Positions 8,397 to 16,760 of a DNA stretch of 64,000 bases are shown in pieces (within the stretch, counting starts at the first letter, position 1; every line of letters begins with the position of its first letter). Origin of the DNA: Cryobacterium breve (GTDB lineage: Bacteria > Actinomycetota > Actinomycetes > Actinomycetales > Microbacteriaceae); the NCBI RefSeq assembly GCF_027594785.1, contig NZ_CP075584.1, positions 1,612,001 through 1,676,000 on the forward strand, read 5' to 3'. The translations under genes and the position numbers were made by a program. The notes under the pieces are model-generated. The model saw only the letters and a program-made list of their open reading frames with translations, did not search any database and had not been told where the DNA came from.

Positions 8397-9553
8397 GCGC
8401 CCTCGATTCCGCAGCCACCGCCGGCTTCGCCAAGCGCTTCGCCGGCGAGCCGGACGGCCTCTGGTCCGCGCCCGGCCGGGTGAACCTGATCGGGGAGCAC
8501 ACCGACTACAACGACGGCTTCGTACTGCCGTTCGCGATCGACCGGCGCACCGTGATCGCGCTGGCTGCGCGGAGCGACCGGCTGATGCGGGTGGCGAGCT
8601 CGTTCTCCGACGAGATCGTCGAGGTCTCCCTCGACGGGCTGAGCCCCGACATCCTCTCGGGCTGGTCGGCGTACCCGCTCGGAGTCGCCTGGGCACTCGG
8701 CGAATTCGGGGCTCCACTCCAGGCCGTGACCGGCTTCGACGTGTACATCGTCTCCGACGTGCCGATCGGCGCGGGACTCTCGTCGTCCGCAGCCATCGAG
8801 AGCGCCATCGCTGTCGCGCTGAACGACCTCTGGGCCCTCGGTTTCGACCGGCGCACCCTCGCCAGGGTCGGCCAGCTCGCCGAGAACCGGGCCGTCGGCG
8901 CGCCGACGGGCATCATGGACCAGTCGGCCTCCCTGCTCGGAGAGAAGGACTCCGCGGTGTTCCTGGACTGCCGCACACTCGAGTCCGAGGTCGTCCCGCT
9001 CGGCTTCGATACCGCGGGACTCGAACTGCTGATCATCGACACGAAGGTGAGCCACGAGCACTCGACCGGAGGGTATGCCTCGCGCCGGGCATCCTGCGAA
9101 CTCGGCGCCCGCCTGCTCGGCGTCGACTCGCTCCGCGACCTCGGGGTCGTCGACCTCGCGCGGGCCGCTGAGCTGCTCGACGACGAGACGTTCCGCCGGG
9201 TGCGGCACGTGATCACCGAGAACCAGCGGGTGCTGGACACGGTGCGTACGCTGCGCGAATCCGGCCCGGCCGCGATCGGCGCGCTCCTCGACGCCTCGCA
9301 CACCTCGATGCGCGACGACTTCGAGATCTCGGTACCCGAGCTCGACCTCGCGGTCGTCGCAGCGCGCGGCGCGGGCGCCCTCGGGGCGCGGATGACGGGC
9401 GGCGGCTTCGGCGGCGCCGCGATCGCACTCACCCCGCACGAGCTCATTCCCGTGGTGACCGCTGCGGTGCGCTCCGCATTCGCGGACGCCGGGTTCGCAG
9501 CCCCGGACACCTTCGTGGTGCGCGCGGCGAACGGCGCCGGCCGCGAGGGCTGA
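8393..9553 (+). CDS. galK: galactokinase
   Basis: Phosphorylates alpha-D-galactose at C1 with ATP. 386 residues, GHMP kinase family. The galactokinase signature PGRVNLIGEHTDYNDGFV is near residues 24-41, the ATP-binding motif PIGAGLSSSAAIES near 122-136, and the third GHMP motif ARMTGGGFGGAAI near 331. Start ATG 8393 overlaps the galT stop. The ORF is intact and contains an unaltered GAGCTG at 9170-9175, useful as a control for the frameshift motif described in the findings. A word-repeat hairpin follows. Confidence 0.95.
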   Translation: MSALDSAATAGFAKRFAGEPDGLWSAPGRVNLIGEHTDYNDGFVLPFAIDRRTVIALAARSDRLMRVASSFSDEIVEVSLDGLSPDILSGWSAYPLGVAWALGEFGAPLQAVTGFDVYIVSDVPIGAGLSSSAAIESAIAVALNDLWALGFDRRTLARVGQLAENRAVGAPTGIMDQSASLLGEKDSAVFLDCRTLESEVVPLGFDTAGLELLIIDTKVSHEHSTGGYASRRASCELGARLLGVDSLRDLGVVDLARAAELLDDETFRRVRHVITENQRVLDTVRTLRESGPAAIGALLDASHTSMRDDFEISVPELDLAVVAARGAGALGARMTGGGFGGAAIALTPHELIPVVTAAVRSAFADAGFAAPDTFVVRAANGAGREG

Positions 9554-9574
9554 ACCCGCCCTGCGCACTCGCCT

Positions 9575-9644
9575 CCGAGTGTCGCCGATCCTGCCGAGAT
9601 GACCCGGCCGACCGGGGACACTCGGCGGCTGCGGCGACACTCGG
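9575..9644. repeat. inverted repeat built from the word CCGAGTGTCGCCG
   Basis: Perfect 13-nt arms CCGAGTGTCGCCG (9575-9587) and CGGCGACACTCGG (9632-9644) between the convergent ends of galK and ybaK. The loop holds a third copy of the word, GGGGACACTCGGCGG (9614-9628), able to pair with the left arm. No T-run. Probably a bidirectional terminator or a palindromic repeat. Confidence 0.8.
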
Positions 9645-9681
9645 CGACTGAAGCGGCGCGGCGACCGGGGATCTGCAGGAG

Positions 9682-10171
9682 TTAGGCCGATTCGGGCGGG
9701 GTGACCCGGGACGGCGTACCGCCCGTGATGCGGAGCAGGCTCAGCGAAGTTGGTCGGGAAGACGGTGTGGGCGTGGCCGGCGGCCGCCCAGACCTCCGCA
9801 TAGGCGGCCAGGTCCACGTCGACGAGAGTGCGCAGCGGCGCCGGGTGCCCCACCGGCGCGACGCCGCCGATGACCTGCCCGGTCGCGCTCTTGACGAGTT
9901 CCTTCGACGCCCGGCCGATCGCACCGCCCAGCCGTTCGCCGAGCCAGGCCGTGTCGACGCGGTGCGCGCCCGAGGTCAGCACGAGCAGCGGCTCGCCGTC
10001 GAGGGTGAAGACGAGGGAGTTGGCGATCGCGCCCGGCTCGATGCCGAGCGCGTCGGCGGCCTGCTGCGCGGTCGTCGCGGCCCCATCCAGCCAGCGGATG
10101 TCCGGCGCGAGGCCGAAGGCGGCGAGCGCCTCCCGCACACGGTCGACGGCGGGGTGTGCGGTGTTCACCAT
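9682..10171 (-). CDS. YbaK/EbsC-type aminoacyl-tRNA deacylase (frameshifted as read)
   Basis: Trans-editing protein that hydrolyses mischarged tRNA (Cys-tRNA-Pro or similar). 162 residues after correction. YbaK-fold landmarks are TTAQQAADALGIEPGAIANS near residue 33, LTSGAHRVD near 65, KELVKSATGQVIGGVAPVGH with the conserved Lys and GGxxPxGH, and the C-terminal ELLRITGGTPSRVTP. The frame breaks at CAGGCTC (9736-9742); reading GAGCTG on the coding strand restores FAELLRITGG and the natural stop. TAGGCT lies 6 nt before the ATG (leaderless). It is divergent from the next gene with only 52 bp between start codons. Confidence 0.88.
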
Positions 10172-10177
10172 GCGGCC

Positions 10178-10216
10178 AGCCTATCCACGGCATCCGCTTC
10201 CCGCCCGCACTAGGCT
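10178..10216. promoter_or_regulatory. face-to-face leaderless promoters
   Basis: The 52-bp gap between divergent start codons (10171 and 10224) carries a TAGGCT hexamer on each strand: 10178-10183 read on the minus strand, 10211-10216 on the plus strand. They end 6 and 7 nt before the respective ATG. Each -35 region must lie between the two -10 hexamers, so the promoters overlap and may compete. Confidence 0.65.
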
Positions 10217-10223
10217 GGCGCGT

Positions 10224-10760
10224 ATGACTGCCGACAGCGCCGCCCGCATCATCACCCTGCCCGACCGCCCGGGGCCGAGCATCGCGGACTCCGCGTTCGT
10301 CGCCCCCGGCGCCGTCCTCGTGGGGCACGTGATCCTCGCCGAACACGCGAGCGTCTGGTACAACTCGGTGCTGCGCGCGGAGGCGGAACCGATCCGGATC
10401 GGCGCGGGCTCGAACCTGCAGGACAACGTCTCCTGCCACGTCGACCACGGCTTCCCGCTCATCGTGGGCCGGGACGTGTCCGTCGGGCACGGCGCGGTGC
10501 TTCACGGCTGCGTCGTCGAGGACGGCGCCCTGATCGGAATGAAGGCGACCGTGCTCAACGGCGCCGTGATCGGGACGGGTTCCCTCGTCGCGGCCGGGGC
10601 CGTCGTGCTGGAGGGCACGATCGTACCGCCGTACTCGCTCGTCGCGGGGGTCCCGGCCAAGGTGCGCCGACCCCTGACGGATGCCGAGGTCGCGGGCATC
10701 CGCCAGAACGCCGCGAATTACCTCGACCACGCCGCCCTGCACACCGCCGCCCTCGCCTGA
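10224..10760 (+). CDS. gamma-carbonic anhydrase-like hexapeptide protein
   Basis: 178-residue left-handed beta-helix protein of the gamma-carbonic anhydrase/PaaY/YrdA family. Start ATG 10224. Repeats run from SIADSAFVAPGAVLVGHV to GTGSLVAAGAVVLEGTIVPP. The segments DNVSCHVDHG and SVGHGAVLHGC supply the three His that bind the metal in this family, so a Zn/Fe site is likely. The C-terminal VPAKVRRPLTDAEV is standard. Family membership is firm; actual carbonic anhydrase activity is not guaranteed, since many homologues are inactive. Confidence 0.9.
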   Translation: MTADSAARIITLPDRPGPSIADSAFVAPGAVLVGHVILAEHASVWYNSVLRAEAEPIRIGAGSNLQDNVSCHVDHGFPLIVGRDVSVGHGAVLHGCVVEDGALIGMKATVLNGAVIGTGSLVAAGAVVLEGTIVPPYSLVAGVPAKVRRPLTDAEVAGIRQNAANYLDHAALHTAALA

Positions 10761-10788
10761 CCCGCCCGGGACGGCCGGGCCGGTTCCG

Positions 10789-10845
10789 TGAGGTGTCGCA
10801 TATCGACGTTAAACGTCGACGCGAAGGTCGATATGCGACACCTCA
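10789..10845. repeat. perfect 19-bp inverted repeat
   Basis: Arms TGAGGTGTCGCATATCGAC (10789-10807) and its exact complement (10827-10845) flank a 19-nt centre. The centre carries a nested palindrome CGACGTT-A-AACGTCG (10804-10818). It lies between the convergent ends of the gamma-CA gene and folD. It has no T-run and is far longer than a normal terminator stem. Confidence 0.9.
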
Positions 10846-10906
10846 GCGATCACGCGAGCGTTTCCCGGGGGCGACGCGGCGGGTGCTGGGAAGCGCGGGG
10901 GCTGGG

Positions 10907-11789
10907 CTAGAGCAGGGCGCGCTCGGCGGCCTTGACCACGTTGCCGAGCAGCATGGCGCGCGTCATCGGCCCGACGCCACGGGGATTCGGCGAGAGGTAG
11001 CCGGCGACCTCTGCGACGTCGGGGTGCACGTCGCCGGTGAGGGCGCCCTTGCCGGTGACCGGGTCGACCTGGCGGGTGATGCCCACGTCGAGCACTGCGG
11101 CACCCGGCTTGATCCAGTCCGCCTGGACCAGGTGCGGCACACCGACCGCGGCCACGACGATGTCCGCGCGGCGGACCTCCTCCGGCAGGTCGACCGTGCG
11201 CGAGTGGGTGAGCGTGACGGTCGCGTCCAGGCCCTTGCGGGTGAAGAGCAGGCCGAGCGGCCGGCCGACGGTGAGCCCGCGGCCGATCACGACGACCTTA
11301 CGGCCGACGATCGGCACCTCGTAGCGGCGCAGCAGCTCGACGATGCCCGCCGGCGTGCACGGCAGCGGAGAGCTGAGCTTGCCTTCGATGCCGAGCACGA
11401 GCCTGCCGAGGTTGGTCGGGTGCAGGCCGTCCGCGTCCTTGGCCGGGTCGATCAATTCGAGCATCGCGTTTTCGTTGTTGCCGACGGGCAGCGGCAACTG
11501 GATGATGTACCCGGTCACCTCACGGCTGGAGTTGAGGTCCTTGATCGCGGCGCGGACATCCGCCGTCGTTGCCGAGGCGGGCAGGTCGATGCGGATCGAC
11601 TCGATGCCCACTTCGGCGCAGTCGCGGTGCTTGCCCGCGACGTACGAGCGTGAACCCGGGTCGTCGCCGACGAGCAGGGTGCCGAGCCCGGGAACGATCC
11701 CGTGCGCGCGCAGGCTCAGCGACGCGGCCGATGAGTTCGGTCTTCACGGCGGACGCGGTCGCGACGCCGTCGAGGATGATTGCGGTCAT
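10907..11789 (-). CDS. folD: bifunctional methylenetetrahydrofolate dehydrogenase/cyclohydrolase (frameshifted as read)
   Basis: Converts 5,10-methylene-THF to 10-formyl-THF via methenyl-THF. 293 residues after correction. Start ATG 11789 ([19 protein letters not shown]). Catalytic and binding blocks: [20 protein letters not shown] with the active-site Tyr-Lys pair, YIIQLPLP, and the NADP-binding [16 protein letters not shown], then VGVPHLV and [14 protein letters not shown]. One extra base in CAGGCTC (11711-11717) breaks the N-terminal frame; GAGCTG gives [15 protein letters not shown]. It lies downstream of glyA on the same strand, so one-carbon units from SHMT pass to FolD. Confidence 0.93.
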
Positions 11790-11846
11790 GCGTGATCCAA
11801 TCGTTTGGTGCTTTCGAGCGCGGTTGTTCTCCGCGTTCGCCGAACC

Positions 11847-11923
11847 AATTCGACGGAGATTCTGAGCGAAAGACCCGAAAACGGGTTTCCCACGTGGTTT
11901 TCTTGCAGAAACTCCGTCGAATT
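11847..11923. repeat. long hairpin between glyA and folD
   Basis: Outer arms AATTCGACGGAG (11847-11858) and CTCCGTCGAATT (11912-11923) are perfect complements. An inner hairpin ACCCG-AAAA-CGGGT occupies 11873-11886. It sits in the 164-bp gap between glyA and folD (both minus strand), where it could attenuate readthrough or stabilise the upstream mRNA. Confidence 0.75.
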
Positions 11924-11953
11924 CGTCAGGGGGGTGCAGGGTGAGCGTGTGGG

Positions 11954-13252
11954 CTACTGCTGCAGGCCGGGGTAGAGCGGGAAAGCCTCGGTGAGCGTCT
12001 TGACCCGGGCGCGGAGCGCCTGCACGTCGGCGCCGGGCTTGAGGGCCTCTGCGATGACGTCGGACACGACGGTGAACTCGGCATCGTCGAAGCCGCGGGT
12101 CGCGAGGGCGGGCGTGCCGATCCGCAGTCCGCTCGTGACCATCGGCGGGCGCGGGTCGAAGGGCACCGAGTTGCGGTTGACCGTGATGCCCACGTCGTGG
12201 AGGGCGTCCTCGGCCTGCTGGCCGTTGATCGGAGAGTTGCGGAGGTCGGCGAGCACGAGGTGCACGTCGGTGCCGCCGGTGAGCACGTCGACGCCGGCGG
12301 CGCGCGAGTCGTCCGCTGTCAGGCGGGCGGCGAGGATGCTGGCGCCGCGCAGGGTGCGCTCCTGGCGTTCCTTGAACTCCGGCTCTGCCGCGAGCTTGAA
12401 CGCGGTCGCCTTGGCGGCGATCACGTGCATGAGCGGGCCGCCCTGCTGGCCGGGGAACACGTTCGAGTTGAGCTTCTTCGCGAGCGCGGTGTCCCGGGAG
12501 AGGATGAAGCCGGAGCGGGGGCCCGCGAGGGTCTTGTGCACGGTCGAGGACACGACGTCGGCGTACGGCACGGGCGACGGGTGCAGGCCGGCGGCGACGA
12601 GCCCGGCGAAGTGCGCCATGTCGACCCAGAGCAGGGCGCCGACCTCGTCGGCGATCGCGCGGAACGCGGCGAAGTCGAGGTGGCGGGGGTATGCGGACCA
12701 GCCGGCGATGATGACCTTCGGCTTGTGCTCGATGGCCTTGTCGCGGACGACGTCCATGTCGACGAGGAAGGTGTCCGGGTCGACGCCGTACGCGACCGGG
12801 TTGTAGAGCTTGCCGGAGAAGTTGAGCTTCATCCCGTGGGTGAGGTGGCCGCCGTGGGCGAGCTCGAGGCCGAGGATGGTGTCGCCGGGCGTTGCGATCG
12901 CGGAGAGCACAGCGGCGTTCGCCGTGGCGCCGGAGTGCGGCTGCACGTTCGCGTATGCCGCTCCGAAAAGGGACTTCGCCCGCGCGATCGCGAGCTCCTC
13001 CGCGACGTCGACGAACTCGCAGCCGCCGTAGTAGCGGCGCCCCGGGTAGCCCTCGGCGTACTTGTTGGTGAGCACGGAACCCTGCGACTGCAGGATGGCG
13101 CGCGGCACGAAGTTCTCGCTCGCGATCATCTCGAGGTAGTCGCGCTGGCGACCCAGTTCGAGCTCGAGAACGGTGGCGATCTCGGGGTCGACGACCTCGA
13201 GCGGCTCATTGAAGGTGGAATGCAGCGTGGTGCCAGGCACAGATTCGGACAC
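11954..13252 (-). CDS. glyA: serine hydroxymethyltransferase
   Basis: PLP enzyme making glycine and 5,10-methylene-THF from serine and THF. 432 residues, intact. Signatures: [15 protein letters not shown] near residue 38, [25 protein letters not shown], and the PLP-lysine motif [16 protein letters not shown] near residues 229-244. Start GTG 13252 with GAGGAG four bases upstream. The 5-prime leader carries a probable ZTP riboswitch, so expression should rise when ZTP/AICAR signals folate shortage. folD follows. Confidence 0.95.
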   Translation of the reverse strand: MSESVPGTTLHSTFNEPLEVVDPEIATVLELELGRQRDYLEMIASENFVPRAILQSQGSVLTNKYAEGYPGRRYYGGCEFVDVAEELAIARAKSLFGAAYANVQPHSGATANAAVLSAIATPGDTILGLELAHGGHLTHGMKLNFSGKLYNPVAYGVDPDTFLVDMDVVRDKAIEHKPKVIIAGWSAYPRHLDFAAFRAIADEVGALLWVDMAHFAGLVAAGLHPSPVPYADVVSSTVHKTLAGPRSGFILSRDTALAKKLNSNVFPGQQGGPLMHVIAAKATAFKLAAEPEFKERQERTLRGASILAARLTADDSRAAGVDVLTGGTDVHLVLADLRNSPINGQQAEDALHDVGITVNRNSVPFDPRPPMVTSGLRIGTPALATRGFDDAEFTVVSDVIAEALKPGADVQALRARVKTLTEAFPLYPGLQQ

Positions 13253-13280
13253 GGGTCTCCTCAGACTTGAATTAATCGTC

Positions 13281-13363
13281 GTGGCCCAGGCGTGCGGCCA
13301 CTAACCGTGTCAGTCGCTCCCCGATGGTGACCCATCTTTCGTGCTACGCCAGTTGCGACACGG
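13281..13363 (-). promoter_or_regulatory. ZTP (pfl) riboswitch upstream of glyA
   Basis: Read on the minus strand, the leader shows the pfl-motif features in order. P1 is CCGTGTC (13357-13363) pairing with GACACGG (13305-13311). Then come a CTGGCG segment, hairpin GATGG-GTCA-CCATC (13323-13336), the conserved GGGGAGCGAC (13313-13322), and a 3-prime hairpin GTGGCC/GGCCAC whose loop side carries CGCCTGGGCC (13283-13292), the most diagnostic part. ZTP riboswitches are known to control glyA, folD and purine genes. It ends about 30 nt before the glyA start. Call made by eye, not by covariance search. Confidence 0.8.
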
Positions 13364-13371
13364 AAATCATA

Positions 13372-13728
13372 TCAGTCGCCGCGGTCACCGCGACGGTTCG
13401 CACGTCCCAGCTCGTCGACGACGAGCAGTTCCGGCCGGAACCGGTCGGTGTCGTGCGCGACCCGCGCGATGAGGTGCGCGGCCATCGGGGCGGTGAGCGC
13501 CTGGAAGGCCACGATCGCGACCGAGAGCGTGACGGTGCCGAGCGTGAAGTTATTGACCGCGACATCCAGCGTCACGGCGATGAGGCCGAAGATCTGCGGC
13601 TTGGTCGCCGCGTGCAGCCTGCTGAGCACGTCGGGGAAGCGCAGCAGGCCGACGCCGGCCGCGAGGCACATCAGGGCGGCGGAGAGCACGAGCACCGCCG
13701 TCACGACATCGCCGATCGCCGGGGTCAC
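13372..13728 (-). CDS. mnhG: Mrp-type Na+/H+ antiporter subunit G
   Basis: Small membrane subunit (118 residues) of the Mrp/Mnh multisubunit antiporter, last gene of the operon. Start GTG 13728 overlaps the mnhF stop (GTGA). MnhG features: three hydrophobic helices, GVGLLRFPDVLSRLHAATK near residue 25, and QIFGLIAVTLDVAV. The charged C terminus (RFRPELLVVDELGR) lies in the cytoplasm. Its 3-prime end abuts the region upstream of the riboswitch. Confidence 0.9.
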   Translation of the reverse strand: MTPAIGDVVTAVLVLSAALMCLAAGVGLLRFPDVLSRLHAATKPQIFGLIAVTLDVAVNNFTLGTVTLSVAIVAFQALTAPMAAHLIARVAHDTDRFRPELLVVDELGRANRRGDRGD

Positions 13729-13988
13729 GAGTGCTCCTTCCCGCCGAGGAAGCGGCCGACGGCGAGCGAGCCGAGCACCGCGAACAGGGCGAGCACGAGC
13801 AGCACCGGCAGGGTGTCGACGTGCCGGTTGATCGCCATCTCGGCGCCGAGCGCGCAGATCACGGTCGCGACGAGCACGTCGGAGGCGATCACCCGGTCGA
13901 GCACGGAGGGGCCGCGAACGATGCGGTAGACGGCGCACAGACCCCCGGCGCCGAACAGCACGGCGGCCACGATCACGACGATTCCCAT
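13725..13988 (-). CDS. mnhF: Mrp-type Na+/H+ antiporter subunit F
   Basis: 87-residue membrane subunit with three predicted helices. The family core VYRIVRGPSVLDRVIASDVL is near residues 20-39, followed by DTLPVLLVLALFAVLGSLA. Start ATG 13988 shares its base with the end of mnhE, and its stop overlaps the mnhG start. Such overlaps along the operon fit coupled synthesis at equal stoichiometry. Confidence 0.92.
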   Translation of the reverse strand: MGIVVIVAAVLFGAGGLCAVYRIVRGPSVLDRVIASDVLVATVICALGAEMAINRHVDTLPVLLVLALFAVLGSLAVGRFLGGKEHS

Positions 13989-14659
13989 CAGGTTTCCTTT
14001 CCCGTATCGTCCAGGTTCCTGCGGTCGCTGTCGTCGTCCCGGGTGGATGCCGCTCGCGCGTCCGCGGCCACGGCGCCCGTCGCCGCCGCAACGGCGGCTA
14101 CGGCATCGCCGAGCGCGAGCCGTTCGAGGTCTTCGCGGGAGCCGAATGCGCCCACGATCCGCCGCTCGGTCGCGAGCACGCTCGCCCGGAAGAGGTCGAT
14201 CTGGGCGTGCGTCCGCACTCCCAGCACGTGCAGGTAGAGCGTCGAACTCACCCGGTCGGTGTCGATGACGATCGATCCGGGCACGATCGAGGTCGCAACG
14301 GCCGTCCAGGTCAGGATGAGGTCGCTCCGGGTGCGGAGAGGCACGGCGATGATCGCGCTCTGCGGGCCGGCCGTCGTCCTGAGGGGCTTCAGGGCGAGCC
14401 AGGCGACCTGCACGGACGCGCGCACGATGTCGCCGAGCAGCCGCAGCAGGAAGACCACGGTGCGCGCGGGATCGAGGCGCCCGCTCAGCTGCACGGCGGG
14501 CAGGTAGAACACGATGGAGACGAGCGAGGCGAGCAGGGCGCCGGTCACGAGGTTGAGCCAGGAGAAGCTGCCCCAGAGCAGCATCCAGAGCAGCACGAGC
14601 CCGAGCCAGAGCGGGAGCTGGTTCAGGAGTGCGGCACGGCGCTCGGCCCGGGCGCTCAT
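13988..14659 (-). CDS. mnhE: Mrp-type Na+/H+ antiporter subunit E
   Basis: 223-residue subunit. Hydrophobic N-terminal half (LPLWLGLVLLWMLLWGSFSW, then VTGALLASLVSIVFYLPAV), followed by the conserved MnhE cytoplasmic segment AIIAVPLRTRSDLILTWTA and SIVPGSIVIDTD. The C-terminal about 50 residues are Ala/Asp-rich and extend beyond the usual family length. Start ATG 14659 overlaps the mnhD stop by four bases. Confidence 0.9.
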   Translation of the reverse strand: MSARAERRAALLNQLPLWLGLVLLWMLLWGSFSWLNLVTGALLASLVSIVFYLPAVQLSGRLDPARTVVFLLRLLGDIVRASVQVAWLALKPLRTTAGPQSAIIAVPLRTRSDLILTWTAVATSIVPGSIVIDTDRVSSTLYLHVLGVRTHAQIDLFRASVLATERRIVGAFGSREDLERLALGDAVAAVAAATGAVAADARAASTRDDDSDRRNLDDTGKET

Positions 14660-16224
14660 GGTGTTCCGCCGGGGAAGACCGCTTCGATGTAGTCGCTCGG
14701 CGCCTCGATGTCGGCGGCGGCCCGCGCGGCGAAGTCGAACACGGGACCCGCGAAGACCGTGAGCCCGATGGTCAGCACGAGCAGCCCGGCGGTCGCGCCG
14801 ACCATGAGCGGGGAAACGGTCTTGGTCACGACGGTTCCGTCGTCGTGCGGGTCGTCGGTGAGGCGGTCGAGCATGGGCGAGTCGTAGTTCTCGATCTCGC
14901 GGCGCGGGCGCCAGAAGGCCATGTTCCACGCCCGGGCGAGTGCGTACAGGGTCAGGAGCGAGGTCGCCGCCCCGGCGCCGATCACGGACCAGGCGAGCGG
15001 GGTACCGAGCTGGGCTCCGGCCTGGAACAGGGCGAACTTGCCGAGGAAGCCCGAGAACGGCGGAATGCCACCGAGGTTGAGCGCACCGATGAAGAACAGT
15101 GTCGCCACGACGGGGGCTGCTTTGAGCATCCCGCCGAGCCGGGCGAGTGAGGTCGTGCCGCCGACCCGTTCGATGAGGCCTGCGGAGAGGAACAGGGTGG
15201 TCTGGACGGTGATGTGGTGCACGACGTAGAAGATCGTTGCTGCGAGGGCGAGGGGGGTGCCGATCGCGATGCCGAAGATCAGGTAGCCGATGTGGCTGAC
15301 CAGGGTGAAGGACAGCATCCTCTTGATGTCGGCCTGGGCGAGCGCGCCGAGGATGCCGATCAGCATCGTGAGCGCGGCGACGACGAGCAGCGGCACCTGG
15401 AACGGGTTGCCCGGGAAGAGCAGGGTCTGGGTGCGGAGGATCGCGTAGACGCCGACCTTGGTGAGGAGACCCGCGAAGACCGCGGTGACCGGGGCCGGTG
15501 CGGTCGGGTAGGAGTCGGGTAGCCAGAACGACAGCGGGAACACGGCGGCCTTGACCGAGAAGGCGAGGAGGAGCATCAGCCCGAGGATGCCCTGCACGTC
15601 ACCGGGCAGGGCGGGGATGCGCTCGGCGAGCAGGGCGAGGGTCACGGTCCCGGTCGCGCCGTAGATCAGGGCGATCGAGCTGAGGAAGAGGATCGAGGAG
15701 ACGAGGCTCACGACAATGTAGGCGACCCCCGCACGGATGCGCGCACCGGTGCCGCCGAGGGTGAGCAGCACGTAGCTGGCCGAGAGCAACATTTCGAAGC
15801 CGACGTAGAGGTTGAACAGGTCACCGGCGATGAAGGCGTTGAACAGCCCGGCGGACAGCACGAGGTAGGTCGGATGGAAGATCGAAACGGGGGTGTCGCT
15901 GTCGCCGTCGATGATGCCCTGGCCGACGGCGAAGAGCAGCACGCCGAGGAGGATCACGGCCGAGACGAGCAGCATCAGCGCGGAGAGCCGATCGACGACG
16001 AGCACGATCCCCCACGGCGCCTGCCAGCCCCCGACGTGCACGACGGCGGGCCCCTGCTGGTCAACGAGAACGAGGAGGGTGGCGCTGATCAGGGCGACCG
16101 TGGCGAGCGAGGCGACGCCGACGGCGATCTGGGTCACGGTGCGCCGGCCGAGCGCGAGGGTGATCGCGCTGCCGAGGAGCGGGATGGCGACGACGAGGGG
16201 GACGAGGATGGTTGCAAGGCTCAT
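14656..16224 (-). CDS. mnhD: Mrp-type Na+/H+ antiporter subunit D
   Basis: 522 residues, about 14 membrane helices, homologous to NuoN/NuoM. A central proton-channel block reads AFSVKAAVFPLSFWLPDSYP and TAPAPVTAVFAGLLTKVGVY, with the conserved charged Lys and Glu residues of this superfamily. FEMLLSASYVLLTLGG is the TM5 Glu region. Intact; overlaps mnhC and mnhE by 4 bp each. One of two large transporter-like subunits with MnhA. Confidence 0.93.
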   Translation of the reverse strand: MSLATILVPLVVAIPLLGSAITLALGRRTVTQIAVGVASLATVALISATLLVLVDQQGPAVVHVGGWQAPWGIVLVVDRLSALMLLVSAVILLGVLLFAVGQGIIDGDSDTPVSIFHPTYLVLSAGLFNAFIAGDLFNLYVGFEMLLSASYVLLTLGGTGARIRAGVAYIVVSLVSSILFLSSIALIYGATGTVTLALLAERIPALPGDVQGILGLMLLLAFSVKAAVFPLSFWLPDSYPTAPAPVTAVFAGLLTKVGVYAILRTQTLLFPGNPFQVPLLVVAALTMLIGILGALAQADIKRMLSFTLVSHIGYLIFGIAIGTPLALAATIFYVVHHITVQTTLFLSAGLIERVGGTTSLARLGGMLKAAPVVATLFFIGALNLGGIPPFSGFLGKFALFQAGAQLGTPLAWSVIGAGAATSLLTLYALARAWNMAFWRPRREIENYDSPMLDRLTDDPHDDGTVVTKTVSPLMVGATAGLLVLTIGLTVFAGPVFDFAARAAADIEAPSDYIEAVFPGGTP

Positions 16225-16760
16225 CGGGCGGCATCCGTGTTCCCGGGGCGAATGGGCGCTCCGTGGTCGTGGGCGTCGTCGTCCGGGTTGTAGTCGTCCG
16301 GGTCGTCATGATCGTCGGGGTCGTCATGATCGCCCCCGTCGAGGGAGGCGCGCACGGCCGCGTCGTCGTCTGCGGAGGACCGGAAGTCCTGTTCCGCGGA
16401 GGACGCGGTCTCGGCCGCGTGCTCGTCGGTGAGGGTGTCGCCCTCGTCGCCGAGCTGGGCGAGCCACCACGCCCGGTAGACGAGGGCAAGAATGAGCGCT
16501 GTCACCCCGAAGTTGATCACGATCGCGGTGAGCATCAGGATCTGCGGCACGGGATCGACCATGTCTGCGTCGCCCGAGGTGCCGGTGATGATCGGCGAGC
16601 TGCCCGGCCGGCCGCTCATGATGAAGATCAGCAGGTTCGTCGCGTTGCCGACGAGAACGAACCCGATCAACACCCGGGTGAGGCTGCGTTCGAGCATGAT
16701 GTAGACGCCGGTCGCGTAGAGCGCGGCCATGATCAGGACCAGGGTCAGGGAGGCGCTCAC
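16221..16760 (-). CDS. mnhC: Mrp-type Na+/H+ antiporter subunit C with Asp/His-rich tail
   Basis: 179 residues. Residues about 1-110 are the MnhC/NuoK-like core with three helices (YIMLERSLTRVLIGFVLVGN, NLLIFIMSGRPG, IVINFGVTALILALVYRAW). The remaining about 65 residues are an unusual soluble extension ending in runs such as DHDDPDDHDDPDDYNPDDDA, rich in Asp and His and absent from typical MnhC (about 110-120 residues). Such a tail could bind divalent cations or buffer protons at the membrane. Overlaps mnhA and mnhD by four bases each. Confidence 0.9.
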   Translation of the reverse strand: MSASLTLVLIMAALYATGVYIMLERSLTRVLIGFVLVGNATNLLIFIMSGRPGSSPIITGTSGDADMVDPVPQILMLTAIVINFGVTALILALVYRAWWLAQLGDEGDTLTDEHAAETASSAEQDFRSSADDDAAVRASLDGGDHDDPDDHDDPDDYNPDDDAHDHGAPIRPGNTDAAR

